Source of the DNA: an uncultured Collinsella sp.
GTDB lineage: Bacteria > Actinomycetota > Coriobacteriia > Coriobacteriales > Coriobacteriaceae
Length of the DNA stretch: 64,000 nt
Assembly: GCA_902494565.1 (NCBI GenBank)
Contig: CABUTN010000007.1
Location: forward strand, 9,396-73,395
Reading direction: 5' to 3'
Shown here in pieces: positions 19,165 to 27,374 of the stretch (the stretch's first letter is position 1; each line of letters opens with the position of its first letter). Position numbers and translations under genes: made by a program. The notes beneath the pieces were generated by a model, which worked only from the letters and a program-made list of their open reading frames with translations, searched no databases and was not told the DNA's origin.

Positions 19165-19269
19165 TCAGTCGCGAACCTTTCCGATGCCGAGCGTACCACC
19201 GAAGATGCCCTGCGACGGGAGCTGTTGGTCAATTGGGATGAACTGCTCACCGTTAAGCCGGCCGACTAG
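19165..19269 (+). pseudogene. Possible C-terminal gene remnant
   Basis: The frame after a TGA at 19162 reads 34 codons with protein-like composition (ANLSDAERTTEDALRREL, then LVNWDELLTVKPAD) and a TAG at 19267. There is no usable start codon. The tail overlaps the end of the convergent phospholipase-like gene. It may be the stump of a lost gene; the family is not recognised. Confidence 0.28.
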
Positions 19270-20114
19270 CAGCTAGCGATCAGGGGGACTGCGGGAACGT
19301 CAGAAGCAGCAACGCGAGCCGCGAATCCCGCCTCGGTCAGCTCGATGACCTCGGTAAACGTTGCGTCGAAGAATTCCTCGGTCAGCAGGCGGTATGGCGG
19401 ATGGTCGGGCTCGCCGGGGTTTTCGCGCACGATCTCGTGCATAACGCCGATGGTCTTGAGCACATATTCTTTATGGATGGGATACTGCCCAAAACGCGTC
19501 GCAGCGGTATACAGGCGATCGGTCGCACGCGGGATGGAAACGATGCCCAGCGTCTTGCCAAACCAGTCAAAATCGCCCTGCTTTTTAATGCGGAACTCCT
19601 CGCACGGCTTGCCGCCGTGCGCCTCCAGGTACTGATTCACGCGCGTATTCCATACGGTATCGGCCACCAGATGCGACCAGACACCCAGCGTCAAATCGAG
19701 CAACGACTGCGCCACGTCCTCGGACGCAAGCGAGAACTCACGAGCGCCGGGACCGACAACCGGCTCGGCATCCCTGTAGCGCTGGGGATAGTGCACGCGA
19801 TTCAGTCGCTCGCGCTCCTCGATAATCGAGGTCGCCGCGGTTGGCGCACCGGTGGGCGAACTTTTAAGCAACGGTGCCACATAGGTATCCCAGAACTCAT
19901 GCTCACGAGGCTTAGGGATAGGCTCGGGCTTTGCAAAGTGCGTAATGCGGTACGGGATGGGATCGGCGATGCCAGGGACCATATAGCCCACGAAGATATC
20001 CGGAACCACGCAGCCAAACAAAAAGGCATTGCGGTCGCGCACGCTATTGGCAAGCGCACCGGTGCGCTCCAGCAAACGCTCCGTCTGAGCGATATGAATG
20101 TTCCAGCTTGGCAT
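19266..20114 (-). CDS. Zinc-dependent phospholipase C-like protein
   Basis: The 282-residue protein starts MPSWNIHIAQTERLLERTG and continues FLFGCVVPDIFVGYMVP. A His/Asp-rich helix pattern follows, with LTLGVWSHLVADTVWN in the middle. This His-containing helical layout is that of the zinc-dependent phospholipase C / S1-P1 nuclease-like family often annotated in Actinobacteria. No signal peptide is seen, unlike secreted phospholipases. I chose the ATG at 20114, with GGGGGTGG upstream, over the ATG at 20126. The substrate is unknown. It stands alone, convergent with pyk. Confidence 0.65.
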   Translation of the reverse strand: MPSWNIHIAQTERLLERTGALANSVRDRNAFLFGCVVPDIFVGYMVPGIADPIPYRITHFAKPEPIPKPREHEFWDTYVAPLLKSSPTGAPTAATSIIEERERLNRVHYPQRYRDAEPVVGPGAREFSLASEDVAQSLLDLTLGVWSHLVADTVWNTRVNQYLEAHGGKPCEEFRIKKQGDFDWFGKTLGIVSIPRATDRLYTAATRFGQYPIHKEYVLKTIGVMHEIVRENPGEPDHPPYRLLTEEFFDATFTEVIELTEAGFAARVAASDVPAVPLIASC

Positions 20115-20194
20115 AGCCACCCCCATAAAAAACCTGGATAACTATACCATCACGGCAAAGCCGCGCGGACGGCTACGCACGCTCTACGCAGCAA

Positions 20195-20989
20195 CTAGTC
20201 CGTAGCACCGCTTTCGGTTCCATACGACGACGAAGACGCCTCGACCACATGGTGATATCGATCGATATAGATTGCACGGGCACCCAGGCGTCGCACCAAA
20301 TCCTGGTGATGCGTGCTCATCAAGACCGTCTTACCCGCCGCGACATAAGCCAGCAAGAAATTGACCACGATGTCGCATGAATCCTCGTCGAGCCCATTGG
20401 TGGGCTCGTCGAGGACCAAGATATCCGGGTTCATCGACACCACCGCAGCCAGCGCAACACGCTTCTTTTGCCCGCCCGAGAGCTGATAGGGAGAGGCGTC
20501 GGCAAGGTCGGCAACCTGGAACAGCCCCATGGCATCGCGCACGCGGCGCTCGAGCTCGTCTGCCGGCAGACCCATCTGCGCGGGACCAAAAGCAACTTCC
20601 TCGCCCACCGTGGCGCAGAACAGCTGGGCATCGGCGTTTTGGAATACGAAGCCCACGCGCTGGTGGAACTTCTGAGCAGCAGCAGAATCCTTCAGATACG
20701 CCGCATCGACCACGTGCCCGTCAAACAGGTATGCCCCTGCGTCCGCGAGTTCAAGGCCGTTAATAAGACGCATAATCGTCGTCTTGCCGCAGCCGTTGGG
20801 ACCGAGCAGGGCAACGAGTTCACCACGATCGACCTGCAGCGACACGCCATCGACAACCGTATGCCCCGCATAGGAGAACACCACGTCGCGCAGCTCGATG
20901 AGCGGAACGACCTCGGCGCCGCCCACACCGTTCGTGCCCGCCGCACTATTCATATCGATCGTCAAAACGTCGCCCTTCCCCATTTGCAT
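20195..20989 (-). CDS. nikO: ECF-type nickel/cobalt transporter, ATPase subunit
   Basis: A 264-residue ABC ATPase of the CbiO/NikO/EcfA kind: Walker A LLGPNGCGKTT, Q-loop FVFQNADAQLF, signature YQLSGGQKKRVALAA, Walker B ILVLDEPTNGLD, and switch His in MSTHHQDL. FQNADAQLF is typical of the ECF ATPases. It follows the nikQ-like gene by 22 bases and is the last cistron. Two alternative ATGs (20989 and 20983) are close together; I kept the first. It powers uptake through the Q subunit. The metal is inferred from the upstream operator. Confidence 0.88.
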   Translation of the reverse strand: MQMGKGDVLTIDMNSAAGTNGVGGAEVVPLIELRDVVFSYAGHTVVDGVSLQVDRGELVALLGPNGCGKTTIMRLINGLELADAGAYLFDGHVVDAAYLKDSAAAQKFHQRVGFVFQNADAQLFCATVGEEVAFGPAQMGLPADELERRVRDAMGLFQVADLADASPYQLSGGQKKRVALAAVVSMNPDILVLDEPTNGLDEDSCDIVVNFLLAYVAAGKTVLMSTHHQDLVRRLGARAIYIDRYHHVVEASSSSYGTESGATD

Positions 20990-21011
20990 CCCCAGTCGGA
21001 ACCAGCAGCGC

Positions 21012-21848
21012 CTACAGCACGGCGCACAACACTGTCAGCAGCGCCACGCCGGCCGCATAGGCCGCATCGCGCCAGCCAAACCTGGCGCGCGCGGGAGCCG
21101 GATACGCACCGGCAAAGCCGCGGCAAAGCATAGCCTCGTCCATCGCGCGGCTGCATTTCATCGCCTTGATAAAGGTCATGCCCATGATACCCGCGATCGA
21201 ATCGGTACGCGAAAATCCCTCGGGCGCACGGCCAACGCTGCGCAGCATGACCGATTCGCACAGATCGTGCGCCGTACGACCCAGCACCTCGATGTGCTTG
21301 AGCGCCATATCAAACGTAAAGATAACTTCGTCGGGTAGATGCAGCATCTTGAGCGCCGCCGACATGCGGCTCCACGTGAGGGTCCACGAAACGCCCAGCA
21401 CCAGCGACACATTAATGAAGGTCTTGAGCGCAATCTTGAGCATGGCGCCCGTAGCGGAAGCACCCAGCAGCAGGGCAGGCAGCGCCAAAACCACTGCGAT
21501 CCCCGCGGCGCCAAGCGCCGGCACAAAGGTCGCGCGCAGCCCGCGTACGGGACGCACGGCAACGAGCACCAGCGCAATGGCCGCCATCAACATGAGGTAC
21601 AGCGGGCTTTGTGTCAGGCACACGCACAGGACGCAAACGAATATCCCCACCAGGCGCACCGGAGCCGAAACGCAAGAAAGGGCGCGGTCGACCATCGACC
21701 CGCCCTCGTGCGCGCCTCCACCCAGGCGAACCCGCTCAAGCAGGCTCGCCAGGTGCAGGACGTTCTTTTGCATCACGCGATGACGAGCGCCCGTGGGCTC
21801 GTAACGCTGCTCGACCGCAAGCCAGCTAGGCAGCTCGACCATCGCCAT
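21012..21848 (-). CDS. nikQ: ECF-type nickel/cobalt transporter, transmembrane subunit
   Basis: The 278-residue membrane protein has a long soluble N terminus followed by several helices from about residue 70, then the conserved cytoplasmic signatures LCESVMLRSVGRAPEG and KAMKCSRAMDEAMLCRGF. These hold the two coupling Ala-Arg/Arg-Gly motifs of the CbiQ/NikQ family (compare S.R.AMEARG). The preceding MN gene overlaps it by 23 bases, so both are coupled. I chose ATG 21848; the GTG two codons earlier is an alternative. It couples ATP hydrolysis to the substrate-binding component. Confidence 0.85.
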   Translation of the reverse strand: MAMVELPSWLAVEQRYEPTGARHRVMQKNVLHLASLLERVRLGGGAHEGGSMVDRALSCVSAPVRLVGIFVCVLCVCLTQSPLYLMLMAAIALVLVAVRPVRGLRATFVPALGAAGIAVVLALPALLLGASATGAMLKIALKTFINVSLVLGVSWTLTWSRMSAALKMLHLPDEVIFTFDMALKHIEVLGRTAHDLCESVMLRSVGRAPEGFSRTDSIAGIMGMTFIKAMKCSRAMDEAMLCRGFAGAYPAPARARFGWRDAAYAAGVALLTVLCAVL

Positions 21849-22911
21849 GAGCACCGCTTTCCTTGACCGTCAGCGAGACCAGACGGAATGCGATGGTGAG
21901 CACCGCCACGCCAATCACGCCGGACAGGATATACATGGCAGCCTGACCGGCAAAGCCGAGACCCTGCTCCTCGGAATAGGCCTGCAGGTAATCACCCGTA
22001 GGCAGCGCATCGGCAAAGGTCGGGGTGTCGAGACCGACCGAAGCCTGCAGGCTGTCGTCGCCAACCTCCTGAACGGCGGTCGCGGCGCCCTCGGCGTCCC
22101 ACTCACCCCAGGCGTCACCCGTGGCCAGCAGGCCCAGCGGCGTGGCCACGACAAGCACGGCAACCAAGATGAGCGTGGGGACCAGCGAGGTCTTCTTGGC
22201 AGCAGCGCCCTCGGCAGCAAGCTGTCCATCGGCGGCTTCGGGGCCGACGATAACGCTCGGCGCCGTCTTCTTGATAAAGCCGTAGATCGCGGCAGTCGCC
22301 ACGCCCTCGACCACGCCGGCTACCAACATATGCGGGATCATCATGGCCGGAATGGCAATGGACAGCGGGAAGGGGCAGTACAGCGGAGCGCCCGAAGCAT
22401 TCGTGAAAAGCATCGGCTGAATACCAAACTCGATTGCTGCGCACAGGGCCGCCAGGCACAGGCCGACCCAGCCGCTTACGATGGCCGAAACCGAGGTACC
22501 CCAGCTCTTGTCGTGCAAACGGCTGTTAAGCGCGCGGAACACGATGGCTGCGGCAAACGGCAACACGAAGGCCATGTTAAAGCAGTTAGCGCCAAAGGAC
22601 AGGATGCCGCCGTCGCCAAACAGCAGCGCTTGCAGCGCCAGCGCGACCGAAACCGCGATAGCCGCGGCCTCGGGGCCCAGCAGCAGCGCGATGAGTGCGC
22701 CACCAACGGCGTGGCCTGTGGTGCCGCCAGGCAGCGGCACGTTGAACATCATGAGCAGGAAGGAGAACGCGGCGCAGATGCCCAGGAACGCCATGTGCTC
22801 GCGATCGAGCGTGGCGCGCACCTTTTTGATGCAGTGGATCCAAACGGGCACCATCGCCACCGCCATAACGGCATCGGTCTGCGGGGACAGATAATTATCT
22901 GGAATGTGCAT
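21826..22911 (-). CDS. nikMN: Fused NikMN/CbiMN nickel/cobalt ECF substrate-binding protein
   Basis: A 361-residue fusion. Residues 1-215 are the M part: the N-terminal MHIPDNYLS, whose amino group and His2 bind the metal in this family, then seven or so helices including MMFNVPLPGGTTGHAVGG. After a linker, residues 245-345 are the N part, with a helix, a periplasmic loop and a last helix. CbiM is normally separate from CbiN, whereas fused MN proteins are common for nickel. A NikR-like operator upstream also points to nickel. It is the first gene of a three-gene operon with nikQ and nikO. Confidence 0.85.
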   Translation of the reverse strand: MHIPDNYLSPQTDAVMAVAMVPVWIHCIKKVRATLDREHMAFLGICAAFSFLLMMFNVPLPGGTTGHAVGGALIALLLGPEAAAIAVSVALALQALLFGDGGILSFGANCFNMAFVLPFAAAIVFRALNSRLHDKSWGTSVSAIVSGWVGLCLAALCAAIEFGIQPMLFTNASGAPLYCPFPLSIAIPAMMIPHMLVAGVVEGVATAAIYGFIKKTAPSVIVGPEAADGQLAAEGAAAKKTSLVPTLILVAVLVVATPLGLLATGDAWGEWDAEGAATAVQEVGDDSLQASVGLDTPTFADALPTGDYLQAYSEEQGLGFAGQAAMYILSGVIGVAVLTIAFRLVSLTVKESGAHGDGRAA

Positions 22912-22968
22912 GTACGCCTCCCGGTTATCGGCGCACGGAATTGCAACGCCGCTTGAATCACCTTTCCA

Positions 22969-22996
22969 GTGTTACGTAATGTCAGATTCGTAACAC
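22969..22996 (-). promoter_or_regulatory. NikR-like operator upstream of the nickel/cobalt transporter
   Basis: GTGTTACG at 22969-22976 and CGTAACAC at 22989-22996 are perfect inverted 8-mers with a 12-base spacer, 58 bases ahead of the MN gene. Written as GTGTTAC-N14-GTAACAC this equals the NikR-type motif I recall from comparative studies of some anaerobes. No nikR gene is in the window. Confidence 0.65.
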
Positions 22997-23016
22997 TCCG
23001 CGGGCTATCATAGCAA

Positions 23017-23049
23017 AACGGCGCACTGCCGACAAAGCAGCACGCCGTT
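23017..23049 (-). terminator. Probable terminator of pheT
   Basis: AACGGCG and CGCCGTT close a long hairpin with extra pairing inside (GCACTGCC / GCAG). Minus-strand reading continues into TTTTGC. It separates pheT from the transporter operon downstream. The T-run is short. Confidence 0.5.
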
Positions 23050-23156
23050 ATGTAATGCGCGTGTCATATATGCAGGCTCAACGGTGCCTTATACCGAAAA
23101 CAGCAGTCACGTAAGACTCGGCGGCAGCCGACGCTGGCCCATATCCGGCGCAGGAC

Positions 23157-25610
23157 CTAGCCGCGGACCTCGCCGTTTACGCCCTTGCACACCTTGGTGA
23201 CGATCTTCTGGTGCGCCTTTTCGACCTCTTCGCTGGTGAGCGTGTGGTCGTCGGAGCGATACGTAAGCGCAAAGGCCATGGATTTCTTACCCTTGCCGAT
23301 GCGGACCGGATCGCGGTAGACATCGAACAGGCGCACGCCCTCGAGCAGCTTGCCGCCGGCACTCGTAATACGACGCTCAAGATCCTCGCAGGTCACAGTG
23401 TTGTCGACCACGATAGCAAGGTCGTGCTCAACGGCCGGGTACTGCGAGAACTCACGGTAGTTATCCTGGTTGCGGGCGCCCTTGATCAGCTTGTCCAGGT
23501 CAAGCTCAAAGGCAACGACGACCTCGTCGATGCCCATAGCCTCGCGCGCCTCGGGGTGGATCTCGCCAACCCAGCCCAGCACGGTACCGCCCGAGAGCAC
23601 CTCGGCAGCACGACCCGGTTGCAGGAAGGCATAGCTCTCGCCCTCGACGGGACGGAAGCGAACCTTCTCAATGCGCAGCTGGGCAAGCAGCTCCTCAACG
23701 ATGCCCTTGCCAAAGAAGAAACGCAGCTTGCGGTACTTCATGTTCCAAGACTGCTCGCTCCACTGGCCCGAGAGCACGCCCGCCACGGACTTGGTCTCCT
23801 TGGGCAGGCTGGCGTTCTCGCGGCCATGGAACAGGCTGCCGACCTCGTACAGGTGCACGTTGGGCGTGCCGTGGGCCTCGTTGTAGGCCACAGACTGCAG
23901 CAGACCCGGCAGCAGCGAGCGGCGCATCTCGGTCTGCTCGGCCACCAGCGGGTTCATGAGAACCACGGGGCAGCCGCGGCCCTCGGTGGACATACCAATC
24001 TTCTCCAGGTCGCCCGGGGCGGCGAAGCCAAAGGTCGTGGTCTCGTTGAGGCCGCAGGCGCGCAGGATCTCGCCAACCTTGCGGGTAAGCTTCTGCTCGC
24101 GGGTCAGGCCGCCGATATGGTTCTTGGCAGCCGGGATGGTCGCCGTCACGCGGCCCATGCCCCACAGGCGCAGGACCTCCTCGATCAGGTCGATCTCGCG
24201 CGGCAGGTCGGGACGGAAGCTCGGCGGCGTGACCATAAAGTCCTCGCCGTCGCGCTCGACGGTGCAGCCCAGACGGGTGAGCGAGCGCTCGATAAAGTCG
24301 GGCTCGATGTCGGCGCCGCAGATGGCGTGCACGCGGGCCAGGCGCAGCTTGATGCTATCGATGGTCTTGGGCGCGGGGAAAACGTCGACGTAGCCGGGAG
24401 CGACCTCGCCGCCGGCGATCTCCTCGATGAGCGCGCACGTGACGTTGGCGACATCCACGCAGCCGGTCTCGTCGACCTGGCGCTCAAAGCGAATGGAGGC
24501 GTCGGAGATCAGCGACAGGTCGCGGCTGGTGTGCGAGGTGCGGCCGGCGTTGAAGCAGGCACTCTCGACCATCACGTCGACGGTGTCGTCCTCGATCTCG
24601 GAATCCATGCCGCCCATAACGCCGGCCAGCGCCACGGGACGCTCGCCGTCGGTGATGAGGCCCATGCCGGCGTCGAGCGTGCGCTCCTCGCCGTCGAGGG
24701 TCGTAAACTTCTCGTCCTGTTGGGCGGCGCGAACCACCACGCGACGATGGCCATCGCGCTCGGCAAAGGTATCCAGGTCAAAGGCGTGCAGCGGCTGACC
24801 GGTGAGCATCATCACATAGTTGGTGATGTCGACGATGTTGTTGTGCGGGCGCACGCCCAGGGCGTTGAGGCGCTTGACCATCCAGTCGGGCGAAGGGCCG
24901 ACCTTGACGTTGCGCACGATGCGGGCGACATAGCGGTCGCACAGGCCCTCGTCGGCAATCTCGACCGAAAGCTCGTCGTCGGTCGCTCGGCCGGTCTCGG
25001 CCTTGATGGCGGGCAGCTCAACGTGGAAATCGCGGTCGAAAATGGCGCCGGTCTCGCGGGCCATGCCGATCATGGACAGGCAATCGGGGCGGTTGGGCGT
25101 GATCTCGCAGTCGAGCACGGTGTCGCTCGAGCCCACGTACTCGGCAAACGGCATGCCGCAGGGCGTATCCTCGGGCAGGATCATGATGCCGGAGTGGTCG
25201 CCACCCAGGCCGAGCTCGCGCGCGGAGCAGTTCATGCCCATGGACACGACGCCGCGAAGCTTGCTCTTCTTGATCTTGACGTCGCCGGGAAGCACGGCGC
25301 CAATCATGGCCGTGACGATGTGGTCGCCGGCCTCGAAGTTCTGCGCGCCGCAGACGATCTGCAGCGGAGCGGGATTGCCGTCGGCGTCGAGATTCTTGTC
25401 GCCCACGTCGACCGAGCACACATACATGTGGTCGCTATCGGGGTGCGGGATCTTGGTGAGCACCTTGGCGGTCACCACGTGGTCGAAGGACTCGCCCACG
25501 GTGTCGATCGCCTCGACCTCGGTGCCGGTACGGATATATTCGTCCGAAAGGGTCTTGGGATCCTCCGGAATATCGATCATGGTCTTGAGCCAGTCGTAAG
25601 AAACACGCAT
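23157..25610 (-). CDS. pheT: Phenylalanyl-tRNA synthetase beta chain
   Basis: The 817-residue protein has the bacterial PheT order: N-terminal B1, a tRNA-binding OB domain (about residues 40-155), B3/B4 editing domain (about 215-400), B5 (about 405-475, PSFRPDLPREIDLIEEVLRLWG), the catalytic-like core (about 490-700) and the FDX-ACB anticodon-binding domain at the end (FSQYPAVEHDLAIVVD to the C terminus). It pairs with PheS to form the heterotetramer that charges tRNA-Phe. It follows pheS after a 184-base gap that holds a palindromic element. Expression is governed by the T-box ahead of pheS. Confidence 0.96.
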   Translation of the reverse strand: MRVSYDWLKTMIDIPEDPKTLSDEYIRTGTEVEAIDTVGESFDHVVTAKVLTKIPHPDSDHMYVCSVDVGDKNLDADGNPAPLQIVCGAQNFEAGDHIVTAMIGAVLPGDVKIKKSKLRGVVSMGMNCSARELGLGGDHSGIMILPEDTPCGMPFAEYVGSSDTVLDCEITPNRPDCLSMIGMARETGAIFDRDFHVELPAIKAETGRATDDELSVEIADEGLCDRYVARIVRNVKVGPSPDWMVKRLNALGVRPHNNIVDITNYVMMLTGQPLHAFDLDTFAERDGHRRVVVRAAQQDEKFTTLDGEERTLDAGMGLITDGERPVALAGVMGGMDSEIEDDTVDVMVESACFNAGRTSHTSRDLSLISDASIRFERQVDETGCVDVANVTCALIEEIAGGEVAPGYVDVFPAPKTIDSIKLRLARVHAICGADIEPDFIERSLTRLGCTVERDGEDFMVTPPSFRPDLPREIDLIEEVLRLWGMGRVTATIPAAKNHIGGLTREQKLTRKVGEILRACGLNETTTFGFAAPGDLEKIGMSTEGRGCPVVLMNPLVAEQTEMRRSLLPGLLQSVAYNEAHGTPNVHLYEVGSLFHGRENASLPKETKSVAGVLSGQWSEQSWNMKYRKLRFFFGKGIVEELLAQLRIEKVRFRPVEGESYAFLQPGRAAEVLSGGTVLGWVGEIHPEAREAMGIDEVVVAFELDLDKLIKGARNQDNYREFSQYPAVEHDLAIVVDNTVTCEDLERRITSAGGKLLEGVRLFDVYRDPVRIGKGKKSMAFALTYRSDDHTLTSEEVEKAHQKIVTKVCKGVNGEVRG

Positions 25611-25693
25611 CTAGCTCTCCTTTCATACTGAAAGCCTGCAAAGAGATGCAGGTGGAAACTTCAACTTTGTGAACATTCCTTACAAAGCGAGGG

Positions 25694-25786
25694 TTGTCCA
25701 AGTGCGGCAGGTCGGCCCGAAAGAGGAGCGCCGCGTACTTTGGTACGCAAGCGACGAATGAGCGCCGAGGTGCCGTGCTTGGGCAA
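25694..25786. repeat. Palindromic element with conserved core (copy A)
   Basis: Outer arms 25694-25709 and 25771-25786 pair over 16 positions, counting G-U pairs in RNA. The centre is GCGTAC-TTTG-GTACGC (25733-25748). Between them are unpaired asymmetric parts: GAAAGAGGAGCGCC on the left and AAGCGACGAATGAGCGCC on the right. Copy B at 55501-55596 has the same inner parts and different outer arms. It lies between pheS and pheT. Confidence 0.75.
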
Positions 25787-25794
25787 GCCGCAGC

Positions 25795-26871
25795 CTAGAA
25801 CTGATTCAAGAAGCGCATATCGCCCGTCATGAGAGTTCTGAGGTCGGGCAGGTCGTAGCGCAGGGCCGCGACGCGCTCGGCGCCAATGCCAAAGGCGAAG
25901 CCGGTGTACTTCTCGGGGTCGATGCCGCAGTTGATAAGAACGTTGGGGTCGACCATGCCGCAGCCCAAGATCTCGATCCAGCCGCTGTGCTTGCAGAAGT
26001 TGCAGCCCTTGCCGCCGCACACGTGGCAGCTCACGTCCACCTCGCAGGAAGGCTCGGTGAAGGGGAAGAAGTGCGGGCGATAGCGCGTCTTGCGATCCTC
26101 TCCAAACATGCACTTAACAAAGTAGTCGAGCGTGCCCTTAAGATCGCCAAAGGTGATGCCCTCGTCGACGACCAGGCCCTCAATCTGGTTGAACTGCGGC
26201 AGGTGGCAGGCGTCGGCCGTGTCGGGACGATAGACGGTGCCCGGGCAGATCATGTAGATGGGCGGCTTTTGCGACTCCATGGTGTGGATTTGCACGCCCG
26301 AGGTCTGGGTGCGCAGCAGCACGTCGGACTCGCCGTGGGCATGAGCCTCGGGGTGCGCGACGCTGCCGGGGTTGTTGTCGACCACATAGAACGTGTCGCG
26401 AGCCGAGCGGCTCGGGTGATCCATGGGCGCGTTGAGCGCGGTGAAGTTGTAGTAGGAGGTATCGACCATGGGACCGGACTCGACGGTGTAGCCGATACCG
26501 CAGAAGATATCCTCGGCCTCCTCGATGATCTGCTTGATCAGGTGCTGGTGGCCGATCTGCGGACGGATGCCCGGCAGCGTGATGTCGACGGCATCGTGCT
26601 CGAGTGCGTGCTTGAGGGCGGCGGCCTTCATCTCGGTGGTGCGCTCGTCGAGCATGCCCTCGATCAGCTGGCGCATCTCGTTGGCGCGCTTGCCCATCAC
26701 GGGACGATCCTCGGGGGCGAGCTTGCCCATCATGCGCATCAGGCCGGTAATACGACCCTTGCGGCCGAGCAGCTCAACGCGCGCGGCCTCGAGCTTGGCG
26801 GCGTCGTCGGCACCTGCGACGAGCTCCTTGGCCTCTTCCTCGAGTTTGACCAGATCATCAATCAGACTCAT
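25795..26871 (-). CDS. pheS: Phenylalanyl-tRNA synthetase alpha chain
   Basis: A 358-residue class II synthetase chain: a coiled-coil N terminus (about residues 1-85), motif 1 around HPLNQIIEEAEDIFCGIGY-type sequence (seen here as HLIKQIIEEAEDIFCGIG), motif 2 YRPDTADACHLPQFNQIEG, a zinc-like CHVCGGKGCNFC insertion, and motif 3 GIGAERVAALRYDLPDLR. The CxxC-type insertion is known from some bacterial PheS proteins. I chose the ATG at 26871 (AAGGGAAG upstream); a longer frame would begin inside the T-box. It forms the active site with pheT downstream. Confidence 0.96.
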   Translation of the reverse strand: MSLIDDLVKLEEEAKELVAGADDAAKLEAARVELLGRKGRITGLMRMMGKLAPEDRPVMGKRANEMRQLIEGMLDERTTEMKAAALKHALEHDAVDITLPGIRPQIGHQHLIKQIIEEAEDIFCGIGYTVESGPMVDTSYYNFTALNAPMDHPSRSARDTFYVVDNNPGSVAHPEAHAHGESDVLLRTQTSGVQIHTMESQKPPIYMICPGTVYRPDTADACHLPQFNQIEGLVVDEGITFGDLKGTLDYFVKCMFGEDRKTRYRPHFFPFTEPSCEVDVSCHVCGGKGCNFCKHSGWIEILGCGMVDPNVLINCGIDPEKYTGFAFGIGAERVAALRYDLPDLRTLMTGDMRFLNQF

Positions 26872-26955
26872 GTCTTCCCTTTCGTCTCTCGCGCATCCGC
26901 GCTCCGGGACGGCTGACGCCGCCCGATGCTGCGGATGCGCGGCCCGGTTCGGTAA

Positions 26956-27235
26956 CAAAAAACCGCCCTCGGGCATGTGCATTGCCCAAGGACGGTTAAA
27001 TTCCGCGGTACCACCTTGTTTGACCCGGCGGATGTCTGGCCCGCCGCGCCCACTCTGCGCCTCTTGTCGCGAGGCTCACGGCTTCCCTACTGAGGCTTTG
27101 CTGCCACTGGCCGCGCGCCCGTTGAGGTCGCTGCTCGGGAGTGAACGCTTGGCCCTTGTCACCGCAGGAAGGCTTGCAGCCCATGACCCTCCCTCTCTTG
27201 CCGGCGACGCGGCGGGCAAAGCCCTCTCCGTCAAC
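26956..27235 (-). ncRNA. T-box riboswitch for phenylalanine upstream of pheST
   Basis: The minus strand carries the T-box sequence AAGGTGGTACCGCGGAA (27017-27001) preceded by GAGTGGGCGCGG-type sequence. After it comes a terminator with 15-base arms 26961-26975 and 26983-26997 and a TTTTTT tail. The TGGT bulge would pair with the ACCA end of tRNA-Phe. A TTC codon at 27170-27168, in a region resembling the specifier loop of stem I, is the best candidate for the Phe specifier. The 5' end is estimated. Uncharged tRNA-Phe would allow read-through into pheS. Confidence 0.92.
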
Positions 27236-27374
27236 GCATTGGGCTATAGGATACCACATTGTGTGGGCGTATCGCCGCGTTCCGTTTTGTTCGTGCTGGG
27301 TACAAGGCAGGTAGTTGTGCAAACTGGCCGTGCATCCGCCTGCGGCGCTCGGCCTGCGAGATTAAGGATACGGT

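Noticed and set aside
22912..23156. Cobalamin riboswitch upstream of the ECF transporter
   Set aside because: No B12-box-like sequence was found; a palindromic protein operator occupies the region.
23211..25631. An 806-codon open frame antisense to pheT
   Set aside because: High-GC coding strands produce long antisense frames. It has Gly/Ala/His/Leu-rich composition, no motif and no ribosome site; pheT is certain.
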